A DNA stretch of 64,000 nt from Orbilia blumenaviensis. Taxonomy: Eukaryota > Ascomycota > Orbiliomycetes > Orbiliales > Orbiliaceae. The stretch spans positions 1,736,001 to 1,800,000 of the forward strand of contig JAVHNS010000005.1 of assembly GCA_036872755.1 (NCBI GenBank), read 5' to 3'. The position numbers were made by a program, and so were the translations under genes. How positions within the stretch are numbered: position 1 is the first letter of the stretch; each line of letters starts with the position of its first letter. The notes beneath the pieces were generated by a model that was not told where the DNA came from, did no database searches, and saw only the letters and a list, made by a program, of their open reading frames with translations. Of this stretch, positions 11,105 to 23,048 are shown piece by piece.

Positions 11105-14100
11105 TGTAAAATTGTAGAGGACCGAATCGTGGTTCGGTGGTAATTATTGAGGGAAGACCCGAAAGCTAAGAGGCAAAGAAGAAGAAGCAAATAAGACCTT
11201 GTGGCCTATAATGTGGGTTTTTTTTGCTAGGTGTTTACCAGTAGTAGCTTTCAACAGCTTTTTTTTTTTTGGTGAAGATGGATTGTTCACCTGGTCTAGT
11301 CCCCTGTCTCCCTCCCCCTCACGCTCTCTATTTAAAGCTGTAGAGAGAAGCTTCCCCAAGGCCTAAAAGAAACCAAAAAACGGGAAACAGAGGGAGAAAC
11401 AAAACGAAAGACAAGAAAAGGCACACAGGAAGGGAAAAAAACGGTAGACTACCGTTTGTTTTGCGTCATAAGCAGCAACCTTTTGTCTAGTAGGATGAAA
11501 CTTGAGTGGCTTAGTTAGTTGCTTAGAGGACCTCTTCGTTCTGTTGAAACTGGTACACAGAATAATTTAAAGACGGTCGCGAACAGGAGGAAGAAAAATG
11601 TCGGGAATGAGATTCCTCGAGAAAACGGTGGGATATTGTGCGTGGGGAGGACCCGACGTCTGGAATATGCAGGGTGACGAATGGAGTGATGGACCGGAAG
11701 GTTCCCTGTGCGGTGCAGTTCCTATTGTTGGAGTGATGTGATCCTGGAAGGCTACGGTATGGAGCAAACGAAGCAACGCCGACAAGTGGAGAGCTAGTGG
11801 TAGCACGAGCGAGGAATGTTCCGAAGTGTCGGTTGAGAATCGTCGCAGAGGTAGTAGTACCTGAGGTAGTAGGAGAGTGGTGATACTTTGTGGATGTAGC
11901 GAGGGAAGGAGCGAGTGAGGTCTCGATGGGAAGGAAGATGGATGGTTGGTTGGTTAGTTGCAAGTATCGGAGGATGGGAATGGGGGAGTCTAGTCCGGGG
12001 CCCGATGAACTGAGGTGATGTGAGGTTGCAGGAGCAACCTTCGCTAAGCTGAGTTTCTGGCGGATTTGCTGTTCCCAGACAAAGCTCAGGAATCTGGCGG
12101 GCGATTAGCTATGATTATTAAGGCAGGCTAACCAGCATGCAACTAAACTACTACTCGAATCCGAGACAAGCTCTCTGAAAGAAGGAAAGGAAAGGAAAGA
12201 AACTAGAGGTATCAAAACGAAGGAAATAAGAATATGGAAGGATGTCCCCGGCTTCAGCTTGGGAAAGCAGCACCAAACTACAAGGGTTGGTTGGATGGTT
12301 GGTTGGATAGGTCTTTTTTAGTTGGCGATGAAGCTGAAAAGGTGAGAAAGGAGGAGGAGAAGGAGGAAGGAAGGGGAAGAGGAGGATTCAGATATGATGG
12401 GCAGCAGCAGCAGCCTAGTGATGGCAATGGTGATGGATGATGAATGAATGGTGAATGAATGAGTGAATGAGCGGATGTGGATATTCATGCTGGAGCTTAA
12501 AGGTAGCAGGGCAAACAAAACCACCACCACCACCACCAGCAAAGCACGTCAAGACCAAACCACTACTACCACCAATACCTTTACCAATACCACATAAAAG
12601 CCGTATGGTATGAGCAAGCAAGCATTAGGCACAGCTGTGGCTCCTCAATATATCTTTTCAGGCCGCTGAACCATCGCCATCACAGCAAATCAATGCAAGA
12701 ATGACTGTGCCGCGCGGTGAGGGTGAAATCCACTGCCTGTTCGAAGATCCTCAAATTCGCTGAACGATGCATGCAGCCAACGGCATAAAACGTGTTTCTT
12801 GGAGCCGCGTGCGTAATGGCACACAAGCGAGGCCAAAACCTGCGAGAGGTCTTTTTTGTTTCTTTTCGTTCTCTCTTTTTTGTTTTTTGTTTTATCTGGC
12901 TCTGCAGTAGCCCCTCCCAAGGGCTGCGATGTGATATGATATGATATGATAAGGTATTATATGCTGGGAAAGAGCAGACAGATACGGTACGATGTGATAC
13001 GACACGGGACGGGACAACATCGAGCTGGGTTCTTTTCTGGAGGGGAAGATTTCATCGTGCACAGCCCGTATATACAAGGTGTATATGAGGGGAAATGTGT
13101 ATACGTACTCCCCTAGGCCCCAAAAGTAACCTGCTCGGTCTACTACTACTACAGTATATGCAATTGCGGCTTACCTACTTCTTTTTTCTTCTTTCTCAGT
13201 CCAAAAGAGCAGCGGGATGATGATGAGGAGGATCCAGACCCTCGACACGAAGCGAACGTGGTAAGAAAGGCTTGGGTAGGAATACGGTATGGGTCTTCTG
13301 GAAGCGAATAAATTCCCGAGGCCAGGCAGTCCAGGCAAGTTTGCAGGGCTGGTCAAACGTTAGGAGAAAGCCGAAAGAGGAGATACGATGGATCTGATAA
13401 TACAAAAGCCCGCGAGGCCGTGAATTGTATGTCTTTGATGTTTCGAAACCGTCTAGAAACGAAGAAAAAATGCTGACTGAGGAAAGTAAAAAAAGGTAAT
13501 GGTTGGAAGGATAATAATACGAAATGCTGTCGTCTGATGGATTTTGTACACTTATTACTCATTCAAGAGCGGCTTCGGAGAGGTAAGTTCCTGAACGTTT
13601 GTTTTGGATGGGCTTTTTAGGATTGGGCTGGGCAGAGCAGCTATGACTCGAACGATATATCAAGCTTAGCTTCAAAAACAAAAAGTCGCAAAGTCGAACC
13701 TTTCTCATAAAAATTGGTTTCAACAGCAACCAAAAGAGCACGGGTAGGTAACGATGTATACTGTTAGTGTACTATGTACAGAAAACTGGTCGGCCGTCGA
13801 AAAGGAAACCGAAAGAAGAAATGATAGTAAAGAAGGGGAGGGAGGAAAGAGAGAGAGAGGAAAGGAGGAAGAAGGGAGAGAGAGAGGAAGAAAGAGACCG
13901 AGAACTGATTATTCAGGATGTAGGAACTCAATCCATCCTGCTGCTGCTGCTCTTCGTCCTTCGTCCTCCGGCCCTGCCTTGACTTCCAGCTAACCAAACG
14001 TACTTTACTAAACCTAGCTCTTTCTCAGGTACCACTTGCCAGGGTCTGGGGAATTGAATAATGATGTGTGATGTAGCGAAAATGGAGTCACCTGGTACAT

Positions 14101-16563
14101 GCCGCCAGACATACGTACGGACACCGCAGAGCCACCACTCTAAGCAAGAGGATAAAGGGCAAGTTATGGCGCGAACTCGGGTGCGTATCAGCAAATAGGA
14201 GCCAGTGGTCATTGATACCAGAGGAAGGGATATGCGACCCCGAGGGTGCTATCTTGGCGACTCTAAACTGCTTATGGGGCAGCCATTTCCCTGCTCTCTC
14301 CTGGTTATGGCTGATGGCCTGATTGATTCGATTGATTGATTGATAGTAATCTGACCTGTGGCCGTGTTCTTGCTGTGTGATAGCTGCGAGTGACTCTTAC
14401 GTATGTTGGATCTCGAGAGATAGGAATGAACGAAACGGATGTATGATATCGATCGCTCTTTCCCTTGAGCGGTAATGATCGATATCATATCTACCCTCGA
14501 TCCCATTTGGCACGTCGCTTGGACATGTTATTTCACTCAGCCCGTCGACCAACTGCCTTCCGCGATCCGTTAGGCTCTGGCGTTGGCCAATATCATATGG
14601 CTGTAATGTAACGTCTTCGACGGTACGCATTTCTCAGAAACATGATATCTATCCAGGATGTCACTACATGTCACCGGTGCTTCTCTACCTCTACCACGCC
14701 CTCTACCTCTGCCATGCCCTCTTCCCCCCCTCTATGGAGCACCTGCTGCCTCACAGGAACATTAATTTAGCATCATCCAACAGAGACAGACAACAGCCCA
14801 AAATCTACTTCCAAAACATGCAGTGTGACCATTCTTCAAATAAGTACCGCCGAAAGCTTTAAAAAGTATCTACCACCCACGCACACCCTAAAAACTGCAG
14901 TACTGTCGTGCAATTCCGGATCCTCTGTCAAAAGGCAAGTGGCCTGCCTGCACTTTGATTCCACAGCATATGCTATGTATGCCGCTGCAGCGTCACAAAG
15001 TAGATTATCGCCCGCGTCCTCGTTCGTTCTCCTCGCCTCAGAAATACGAGGTGCCAGTTGCAGACCGGGGTCCCTTTCTTCAGCCAGACGGCCCAGACCT
15101 ACTCACCGACAACACAGTCTGGAGACTGTCCGATGGTTTATAAGTTCAAAACAGCCGTGGTCCTCCAGTGATCTCATGATCCGGCGGATATTCCCAGTTC
15201 CAGATTTAAATTTCCGGATCAACTGCGACAACGGTGATGTATTCCCAAACCCTCCCTTGCCGTATAGCTTCTGGTGTTTGATTACGCACAAAAATATGGA
15301 TCGTTCAGGCCAATCCATATCGTCCATGTATACATGTCACCTAGGAATGCTGAAAAGCATCAAACCTCAGAAGCTGTTATACCGAATATCCGTAGACACT
15401 TCACAACCATCCCAAGACGCCTAAAACTTGTAAATACCCCATAGGCCTATGCAGCATCCTACAAGCTATCTGTTACTTAATTCATCCACCGTCATAGCCA
15501 GCATATCCCTGGCCCCCTTTGTGTCTCTCGCTCTGATTGACGCAAATACTCAAATTCTAGATTTATGGTCTCTCTTCCCGGATTCTCCAAGGTTCACGTG
15601 GTACCTTCTTTTTTTCTCGCTTTGCCTTTCAAAGCTTTTCTTTCCTGGAACATTTCCAAACCTTCTATTCCCTTTTAGCCATAATACGCCGACTAGCACA
15701 ACGGTTGTTTCTTTATAATTAATTCTTAGGTAACGGTCAGTAGTATAATCCGTTACTCTAACGGTTTACAACTTATTGTCTACAGGTCTAAAGAAACCTG
15801 CTGTGTATATCTGCCACCCCCACGAGGCATCGTGAAGAACCCCCATACCTCCACAAAAAGGGCTTGATGAGGTTCCAAAGGCAGCAGCCAACTGCACATC
15901 AGCCCATGTGAACAAAACAAAAAAACTCGAAAACACACACATATGCATGATCCAGAACATACGCCTCTCCTAAACCGTAACATCTACCCAGTTTGAGCCA
16001 AATTCCCCAATCCGACGGTCTGCAGCAACCCTCGCCTCGGGTGGACCTGACCCTGTTTTCGAAACTCCGAGATGAGTTGTGTTGGACACTCATTGGCTCG
16101 CCTATAGGCCGTCTTCCCCGGACTTTTTTTTCTCTCTCTTCCGTTTTGTCAACCTTGTGCCGATTCTCTCAATTTCAATTTCAATTTTTTTTTCTGAGAA
16201 CTGATCCATGATGGAAATCTTTTTTTTTTTTTTTTTGTTTCCGTGCCCTTCCCGTCTTCTCCCTTCTCCTGCATTATGCGCATTCCTGGATGATGAAGCG
16301 CATGGGTTTCGATTGTAACCTCCATCTACCTGGCAGGGGTGTGGGGAGTACAAGCGGTGAGTGTTATAGATCCCAAAGGGGTTCCGGCACTTAGTTAAGT
16401 AGCATGTGAAGCATCATTGCATTGGTCTCCATACCTACATACATACGGCTTGCTAGCTGGGCGCGGCGGCCGCCTCAATCCAATCCAAATCCATCAGTTA
16501 TCGTGCCGGAATCCACGGACTGCACAATGTCGGCTTTTTCATCTCTCCCGGAACGTTTTCGCA

Positions 16564-16569
<6 letters not shown>

Positions 16570-16600
<31 letters not shown>
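16570..16600 (+). repeat. poly(A) tract, 31 nt
   Basis: An uninterrupted run of A, the longest homopolymer in the window. It lies in the desert, with short GGCT and AGCT repeats following at about 16618-16650. Confidence 0.95.
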
Positions 16601-16601
<1 letters not shown>

Positions 16602-18126
16602 AGAAACCTCAAGATGAAGCTAGCTAGCTATGGCTGGCTGGCTGGCTGGTTATGCATTCTTCAACCTGCCGACCACCCGGTAACTCACTAACCGTCAACT
16701 AACACAGCTAACCGATCGATCGCGAAGGGGCGAGAAAAAGAGAAGTCGCCATTGCCATTTGTAATTGTCGTAAACCTTCACCAAAATGTCGCCATAACCT
16801 AAGGAACGCATGCGTAGTTCGCAACTTAAACCTTGCGCATGGCGAAATTCTCGCAAACCGAGTTATATGCCCATATACCGCTCACTCGCCTCGTGCCAAT
16901 AAGGTAATATTTCGATGTCATGCAAACAATTCTACAAAAAAAAGAAGCATTTTGTTGAGAAAAAAAATTACTCCCATCCTCGAGCCGTGGTCGTGCGAGT
17001 TGCCCATGCATCAGCCATACAGTTTTCGCGATATATTGATCGATCGGTTCCGTGCTATATCAGCCCACTCCAATACCATCCCAGAACCCGAGTTATTTAT
17101 CGCTATATGATAACATCCATCTGCATTCCCAAAGATATGTCGTCAAGGAGCTCCAGAGCTCTATATTTAACCAAGGGGGGGCTGTCGGCTCAGGACTCCA
17201 TAGTATCTACTTATCTCAAAGCTTTGGAGTTCAAGATTCCCTTATCAGAACCCGTATCAGCCAAACCAGTGGAGGGATCTAGCCCGTTATATAGGCGTAT
17301 ACTCAATCCGTCTAATTAAACTTTTGACATTTTCGACCCCAGAAGCATCTAATCTATCATCCATGGGTTTAGATCGGTGCTATATTTACATACAGATAGG
17401 CTAAGTGTCAAAATGTTTAGACGCCGAGATAAGTGAATATATTAAACCAGCCAAATTCACCCCTAAGGCCATCCTAAAATCCCTCCTGATGAAAAAATAT
17501 CAGGAAGATAGTGGTTTTTATCCAGTTCCAAAAACCGTTTAAACCCGTTGGCAAAATGTATGCGGTTACTTAAGTACTTCTTCTCATATCAAAAAAAGGC
17601 CCACGATAAGCCGTATCGAGATTTCCGTTACCAAATTCCAATCCTGATCCTGCGTATCGATATCTCACCTGCACCACAACCCAAAACCGCCTAATCGAAA
17701 GCCAAACCCCAAAGCACAAAAACACATCAAACGGGCTGATAACACCGTCTTTTCTCCGAACAAGGCGAACCCCATACATATGTACTCTTCATGCAATGCA
17801 AGCTGACTCGCTTCAGAAAAGAAAAAAGGAAGGCATCGCATTCGAGTACTTCTCACACCCAACTTTGGAGCTCCACTTAGCTATGATATAACCGGGGTTT
17901 GATTTCCCTATACTTTTTTTTTTGCCTCCAAATAAGCTCGATCATGCACCTGCACCACACCTAAGCCCTTCCAAAACAGAGCAAAAAAACACTGGGCGGC
18001 GGGGTGTGGGTAGACGTCGACATGTCACAAGACCGGTCAGAGTACACAAAAAGTATATTGTTATCTCTCAGCTGCCAGTTTACAACCAATCTGAATAAGC
18101 ACAGTTCGTCTCATAGACATAAGTCG

Positions 18127-18158
18127 TTTTTCTTTTCTTTTCTTTTCTTTTCTTTTCC
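18127..18158 (+). repeat. TTTTC pentamer microsatellite
   Basis: About six tandem TTTTC units in non-coding DNA. Simple repeat; no function visible. Confidence 0.8.
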
Positions 18159-19719
18159 TTAAGGATATTGTATCACAGGGTCCACACCCACTTCTTTCGG
18201 TTCCCTTGGAATTGATAAAGGACCCTTAGCGCCACCGGTGCCATGCCTGCCTCACGTGCGGCAGATTGTTCGCATCTACAAAGCTCATATGCATCTCTAC
18301 AGCCATGGCGCCAAAACGTTGAAGTAGTAGAAAGACGGATCACATGATACCGTGTGAGAAGAGGAAGAAAAAGGCTGACAAGATGTTAAATGGAGATATG
18401 TGTTTGTTCCAAAAGGCTACAAAGCTCAATTTCAAGTAAATGGGTATAAACTTGTATATCATAGGAAGTATATCAAATTTAGGCTGTAGCTGCCAGCAAT
18501 ACAAACCGAAGCCATAGCAATTATATATGTAACTAAGAACTCTCCAGCCACCCGTTTGTGGCGGATGACGAGTCTAACTCCCCGACAATAGTAACTGTGT
18601 TCGCATGCACCTTCCAACTTACTTAAACAAATAAATACATGAACCATTTTATTTTAACTTTTTTCACGAAGCCCAAAGATACTACTCGATACGTGCTATG
18701 CATACTGACAGCTGCGAGGCATGGCTGCTGATATCGCTATCGAGCCCACTGTGTAAAAAGAAAACCGGGTCAATGCCATTTTTATCTTTCTTTTTCATCT
18801 AGAAAAACTAATATCACGATTCTCCAGATTTATATCTTCTCGCTAGAAGAAAGTTTAAGTTTAAGGGCTTGTAATAATAATACTTGTGCAGCCGCCCACG
18901 TGGATCGCCCCATGTATAACAGAAAACTTGCAGGGTGAAGATAACTTTAATTGGATTTAAATGGATTATCTCTGAATAAATATATGCAGTGTAATATAAT
19001 AACTAATAGATGCTATCCTATACATTAAAATCATGATTTCAAACGTCTGTTGATCAGAAATCTATAGAAAGAATGGTCGACTACTTTTATGGGCAAGATC
19101 GCTAGCGAGGGAAATCTTTTGACTACCGGGCATTATTTTGTTTCGAAGGATTATCTATAGTCCGCACTGAAAACACCAATTATTCATATTATTTTGGTTT
19201 TCAGAGCTACGAAGTTCTACCGTCTGTAGTCTAATCCCTTTAAAGCTCGAATAGCCTCCAACTAGTTTTATTGTTCATTCTTTTCTACCGAACAGAAGCA
19301 AAATGAAACAAAAAGAAAGGACAAATACTTGAAAACCTGGTGATTCCAAAAGCCCAGCTGCCTCCGATCGCGACAGGAGTGCAGGTGGTACCTTTGACTT
19401 CGTAGAGACTGATCTAAGACTTACAGATTAGCAAGTCAAAACAGCTAGAAGTAGCTTAGGCACTGGCACTGAGTACAATCTCGAGGCCACCACCCAGGCA
19501 CTTGTTCTAGATAAGAAGCCTATATTTCCAAATGATCGAGAATATAACTCCCCCGCTATAGCATTTTTCTTCTAGAGTTACCTTATACTACACCCCATGA
19601 CGTAGCTAACCTTTGAGAACAAGGGTTTAGACGCGCCGACGTTGCAGACCAGTCCGAACACAATACCACATATGCGTGAATCTCCACAACAACGCTAAAT
19701 TTATAAAAAGCCAGGTCGT

Positions 19720-19757
19720 CCACTTTATTCGTTGACCACTTTATTCGTTGACCACTT
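19720..19757. repeat. 16-bp direct tandem duplication
   Basis: CCACTTTATTCGTTGA occurs twice head to tail (19720-19735, 19736-19751), followed by a partial third copy, CCACTT. It is in intergenic DNA 60 bases before a poly(A) tract. This looks like a recent slippage or repair duplication. Confidence 0.9.
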
Positions 19758-19811
19758 ACCGACATTACCGAACTCGTGAACAAAGCAAATACTCCAACAA
19801 ATAGCATCAAG

Positions 19812-19843
<32 letters not shown>

Positions 19844-20596
19844 GCGAGACATTGGTATCATTCACAAGAAAACCAGTTCATGATACCCCACTCGGCAAGC
19901 CCGGCACTTCAACTGCCAAACCCAATCCCGTTGCTCGTAACGAGATACTGTTATCACACAACAATGTTCCTACATATTAGTCACTATTTACTGGTAACAT
20001 GGCGGGAATTCGCTTCGAGATATCTGTGAGCGTATTGTAAAACTTTAGACTGACAACCAGGCATTCCCGGTTCATGCAATTCGCGTATTTCGGACGCACG
20101 TTACGATACGTATCCTTCATAAATGGCTGAGTGGCGTCTCCGGTACGTACCATGGCGGCTATAGAGTTTTCGGTTCGCGGATCTCTGTCGCTATGGCCAA
20201 GAACTGGTATCAAACGTTTTATTATATTATAAAGATATATAATATTATTATACATCGTCAATCAGGATACTACAACAGAAGATAGACGATGTGGGGATAA
20301 TCGATAGAGAAAATTCAGACAGCCTTGGGGGAGATAGTCCAGCTGAGCGGGAGGAAGAGCCTCAGAGAGTAAGAACAGTTCGGATAAGAGAGTAGACCTG
20401 CGTAGAGGGTATGATTATTATTTGATCTCGATCAAGAAAAGAAATTACCACAGGCATATGGGAGCAGAAGACAGGAAGAATGGAGGAGGGAAAAAAAAGC
20501 AAAATAGGAATGAACCTCGGGAGCTGAACAGAAGCAAAGGCTGGGGATATACGGAGCTCGATGAAAAACAAAAAATATCACTGTCGATCTAGAAAG

Positions 20597-20605
20597 TATA
20601 TAAAG
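20597..20605 (+). promoter_or_regulatory. TATA box of the Egh16-like gene
   Basis: TATATAAAG lies 215-223 bases before the ATG at 20820 and is followed by a strongly CT-rich leader (about 20620-20780), the usual arrangement for highly induced fungal secreted-protein genes. Role inferred from position. Confidence 0.5.
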
Positions 20606-20819
20606 ACGTCAAAACCACACTGTCTTTTCTTCTATCTCATCAGCATCCAGCTTCAGCAGCCTCATCTCTCCTTAAGCCTTTGGGCACTACACTCTTTTTA
20701 CAACCACACTCCTTTATCATCTTGCTTTGCAAGTTTGCCTGTATAGCTGTCTTGAGCCTCGGTATCTTTCCTTAAAACCTAGGGATTCTCAAGTTTTGCA
20801 AAATCATCTTTGAAACAAA

Positions 20820-21950
20820 ATGCATTTGACAAACAGCATCTCGGCGGCTGTCGCCTTCCTCAGCTGTGCCAGCGGAATCTATGGCCACGGTCTGATTGTC
20901 GACGCCTATGGTAACTCGAACGCCAAAGCCCGCGGCCGCGGTGTCGGCTTCGTCGATCAGTATGCTCACAACAGAAAGGGAACTGGCCAACACCCCTTCC
21001 AAGTCGACGTCCCAGTCTTCAAAGACCCTGCCGTTCCATGTTGCAAGCGCAAGCGTACATACCTCGCCCAAGGCTGTGGCATTACCCTCCAAGTCCTCTG
21101 GCGTAATAAAATCAAGCCGAATGGACACCTCATCAAGCAATCGTGGTACAGCGGAGCAGTTCAGCATATTTTCACGTCGAATAACGGTGGCCAGGTAAAC
21201 CTGCCATATGAGATGAACTTGCTTATGAGCAAGAAGTTGATGCCACAAGCTTCTGCGGGTGGGTGGCTCAAAATGAGAGTAAGTTGAAATCATTATATTA
21301 TAAAATAAAATCCAGTTCATGCTAATTTGCCTCGGCCCCGGTAAATCTAGATTCACCAAGTGAATGTCGACGGCGGCGGTCCCTATAAATGCAGAATCGA
21401 TAGCACCGGCACGGCTAATAGGTTCGGAGCATGGATTCATCCAACAATAAACGTCCCCGGAGACAAGTACTCTCTCAGCTGGAAAACCATTCATAAACCA
21501 AACCTTTGGATCCACCTACCAATCCCAAAAGGCACCCAGTGCACTGGAAAATGGGGCTCCTACACCAGAGTTTGCATGGTGAGATGCGAAAATCAGGCTG
21601 TAAACGGACCTTTCGGAGGATGTGTTCCATTCCAGCAGATCGGTGGTATTATTAAGACTGCACCAAAGCCTTTGACTCCTATCGTCAAGATTACTGCTCC
21701 ACCTACAATCACGGTCACTCAAGAGGCTCCTACCGTCACTATTACAGCAGATGCTCGCCCCCCAACGAAGGAAGAAATCGATATCGCAGTTGGTGGTGAA
21801 GACATCCCTAAGGAAGCTATCGAGGAGATTAAGGAGGAGAAGGTTATTGAAGAAAAGGATACTGAACTAGATGAGGCCAAGGATGAAAATGAAAAGGCTG
21901 CTGATAAGGCCGAAAATGAGCCTCCTGCCGAAGACTATGATGGCTATTAG
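20820..21950 (+). CDS. Egh16-like (Gas1/Mas-type) secreted protein with acidic tail
   Basis: Two exons, 20820-21278 and 21351-21950, encode 352 residues; the intron has a GTAAGT donor. Residues 1-22 are a signal peptide ending at G22, so the mature protein would begin with HGLIVDAYGN. Family hallmarks of the Egh16-like virulence-factor domain (Pfam Egh16-like) follow: GVGFVDQYAHNRKGTGQHPFQVD, a Cys-rich centre with GCG, HQVNVDGGGPYKCRID at about 154-169, GTQCTG and RCENQAVNGPFGGCVPFQQ. Known relatives (gEgh16, GAS1/GAS2, MAS3, CAS1) are made during appressorium or host contact; biochemical activity is unknown. Odd: after the domain (about residue 275) there is a Pro/Thr/Val stretch with near-repeats of ITAPPTITVTQ, then about 60 residues of Glu/Lys/Asp-rich sequence ending AEDYDGY. 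I do not know this tail as a family feature. The first ATG after the TATA box is chosen. Confidence 0.88.
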
Positions 21951-23048
21951 ACTATCTCAAAGCTTCGAATAAAGAACAAAAAAGGAAAGAAAAAACCATG
22001 TAAGATAGTTACGATAACATGCTAGATTATGTAACGAATTCACGAGAAATGAGAAACGAGAAATGTCTTGCAACCAAAAAAAATACCACATCAATTCGTA
22101 GTCCCCATCATAAGCAAATTTAAACCTGTGCCACAACGTCGAAATGATAGCCATATAGCCGTAAGCTCGTGGCTGGTCTGGTGACGCTCATGAGAAATAA
22201 AATAGCTTTTATTTTCTAATAAATAAATTTTGGCCTCGGATCTAGGCGGACATGAATCGACCTAATATTCTCAAGCTCCCGTGGCACGCCCTTTGCCCTT
22301 GGCGGCTGGACGTTCCACCAGCCTACAGCGGGACGGCAAATTCAACTCCTTTTCTGGTACCACGACATGTATACAGTAGTTTGGATGTAGCTTCCATATG
22401 ATTCTATGCCCAAATTTCTTTCAAAACGAAATTCTACTATGTTACCTTGAAAATGCATATGCACCGGAAAGCCAGTAGATTCGTCAATTGGGATGTGAAA
22501 ATTTGGTAAATGAAGGAGAGAAGAGACACTAAATACTAAGAATTTGTAGACTTAGGTCGATCAAAAGGTGTGTTTTTATCAATTGTAAGTGTGCATCTTC
22601 TTGTAGCAGGCCGCATTGGTTTACATGAGGCCGTAGCCAGAACGTGCGGGCCCGATGACGGGGCAACCCACGTAGTCGTAGCATATACCAGGTCACAACT
22701 AGCTCCAACTTAATCGAATTTACTATGCGTATATATGCATAAGGTATGTGACGACCGAGACTGGCAGCAGAGTTTCTGATATCGATATATATCCCGTTGT
22801 GTAACCCCCCCTTTTTTTCTTAAATCCTTTCCCATCCGCAATCGTGGTATGATATATTTCTTGGATGTGGATATTTGGATATATATATTTTATACATAAA
22901 CGCCGAAAAAGCATCCAGCTGCTATATCTTGTAATAAACCCTATCTTCAATTCAATTCAAAAAGAAAGACGGATTTCAAATCAAACCAAGCATCTAATCG
23001 ATTACTATACTCCTCATAGGATCACCCTTTCAGAAAGAAAAAAAAAAA
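21951..23048. other. intergenic region, Egh16-like to GS-like gene
   Basis: About 1.1 kb. It holds the 3' flank of the Egh16-like gene and the promoter of the next gene, with an AT-rich stretch (TATATATATTTTATAC, about 22880-22895) and an A-rich leader directly before the ATG at 23049. No further gene or repeat of note. Confidence 0.6.

Larger units (their letters stand above)
11105..20819. other. 9.7-kb gene desert between ATG1 and the Egh16-like gene
   Basis: No gene is supported. 11105 to about 13000 is probably the ATG1 promoter and leader, with GGTTGGTTGGTT and purine-rich tracts. There are ATATG/ATGAT pentamer repeats near 12930-12955, a CT/GA-rich block at 13790-13900, poly(T) near 16215-16237, poly(A) at 16570-16600 (31 A), a TTTTC pentamer run at 18127-18158, a 16-bp direct repeat at 19720-19757 and poly(A) at 19817-19843. 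A 199-codon frame at 14825-15424 begins at GTG and shows no domain. The last 300 bases carry the promoter of the Egh16-like gene. Confidence 0.55.

Noticed and set aside
11523..11963. 146-codon minus-strand frame upstream of ATG1
   Set aside because: It starts at TTG, is Ser/Thr/His-rich with no family, and lies where the ATG1 leader is expected.
14825..15424. 199-codon open frame in the gene desert
   Set aside because: It begins at GTG, has no domain, no promoter signal and mixed composition; it is probably chance or a relic.
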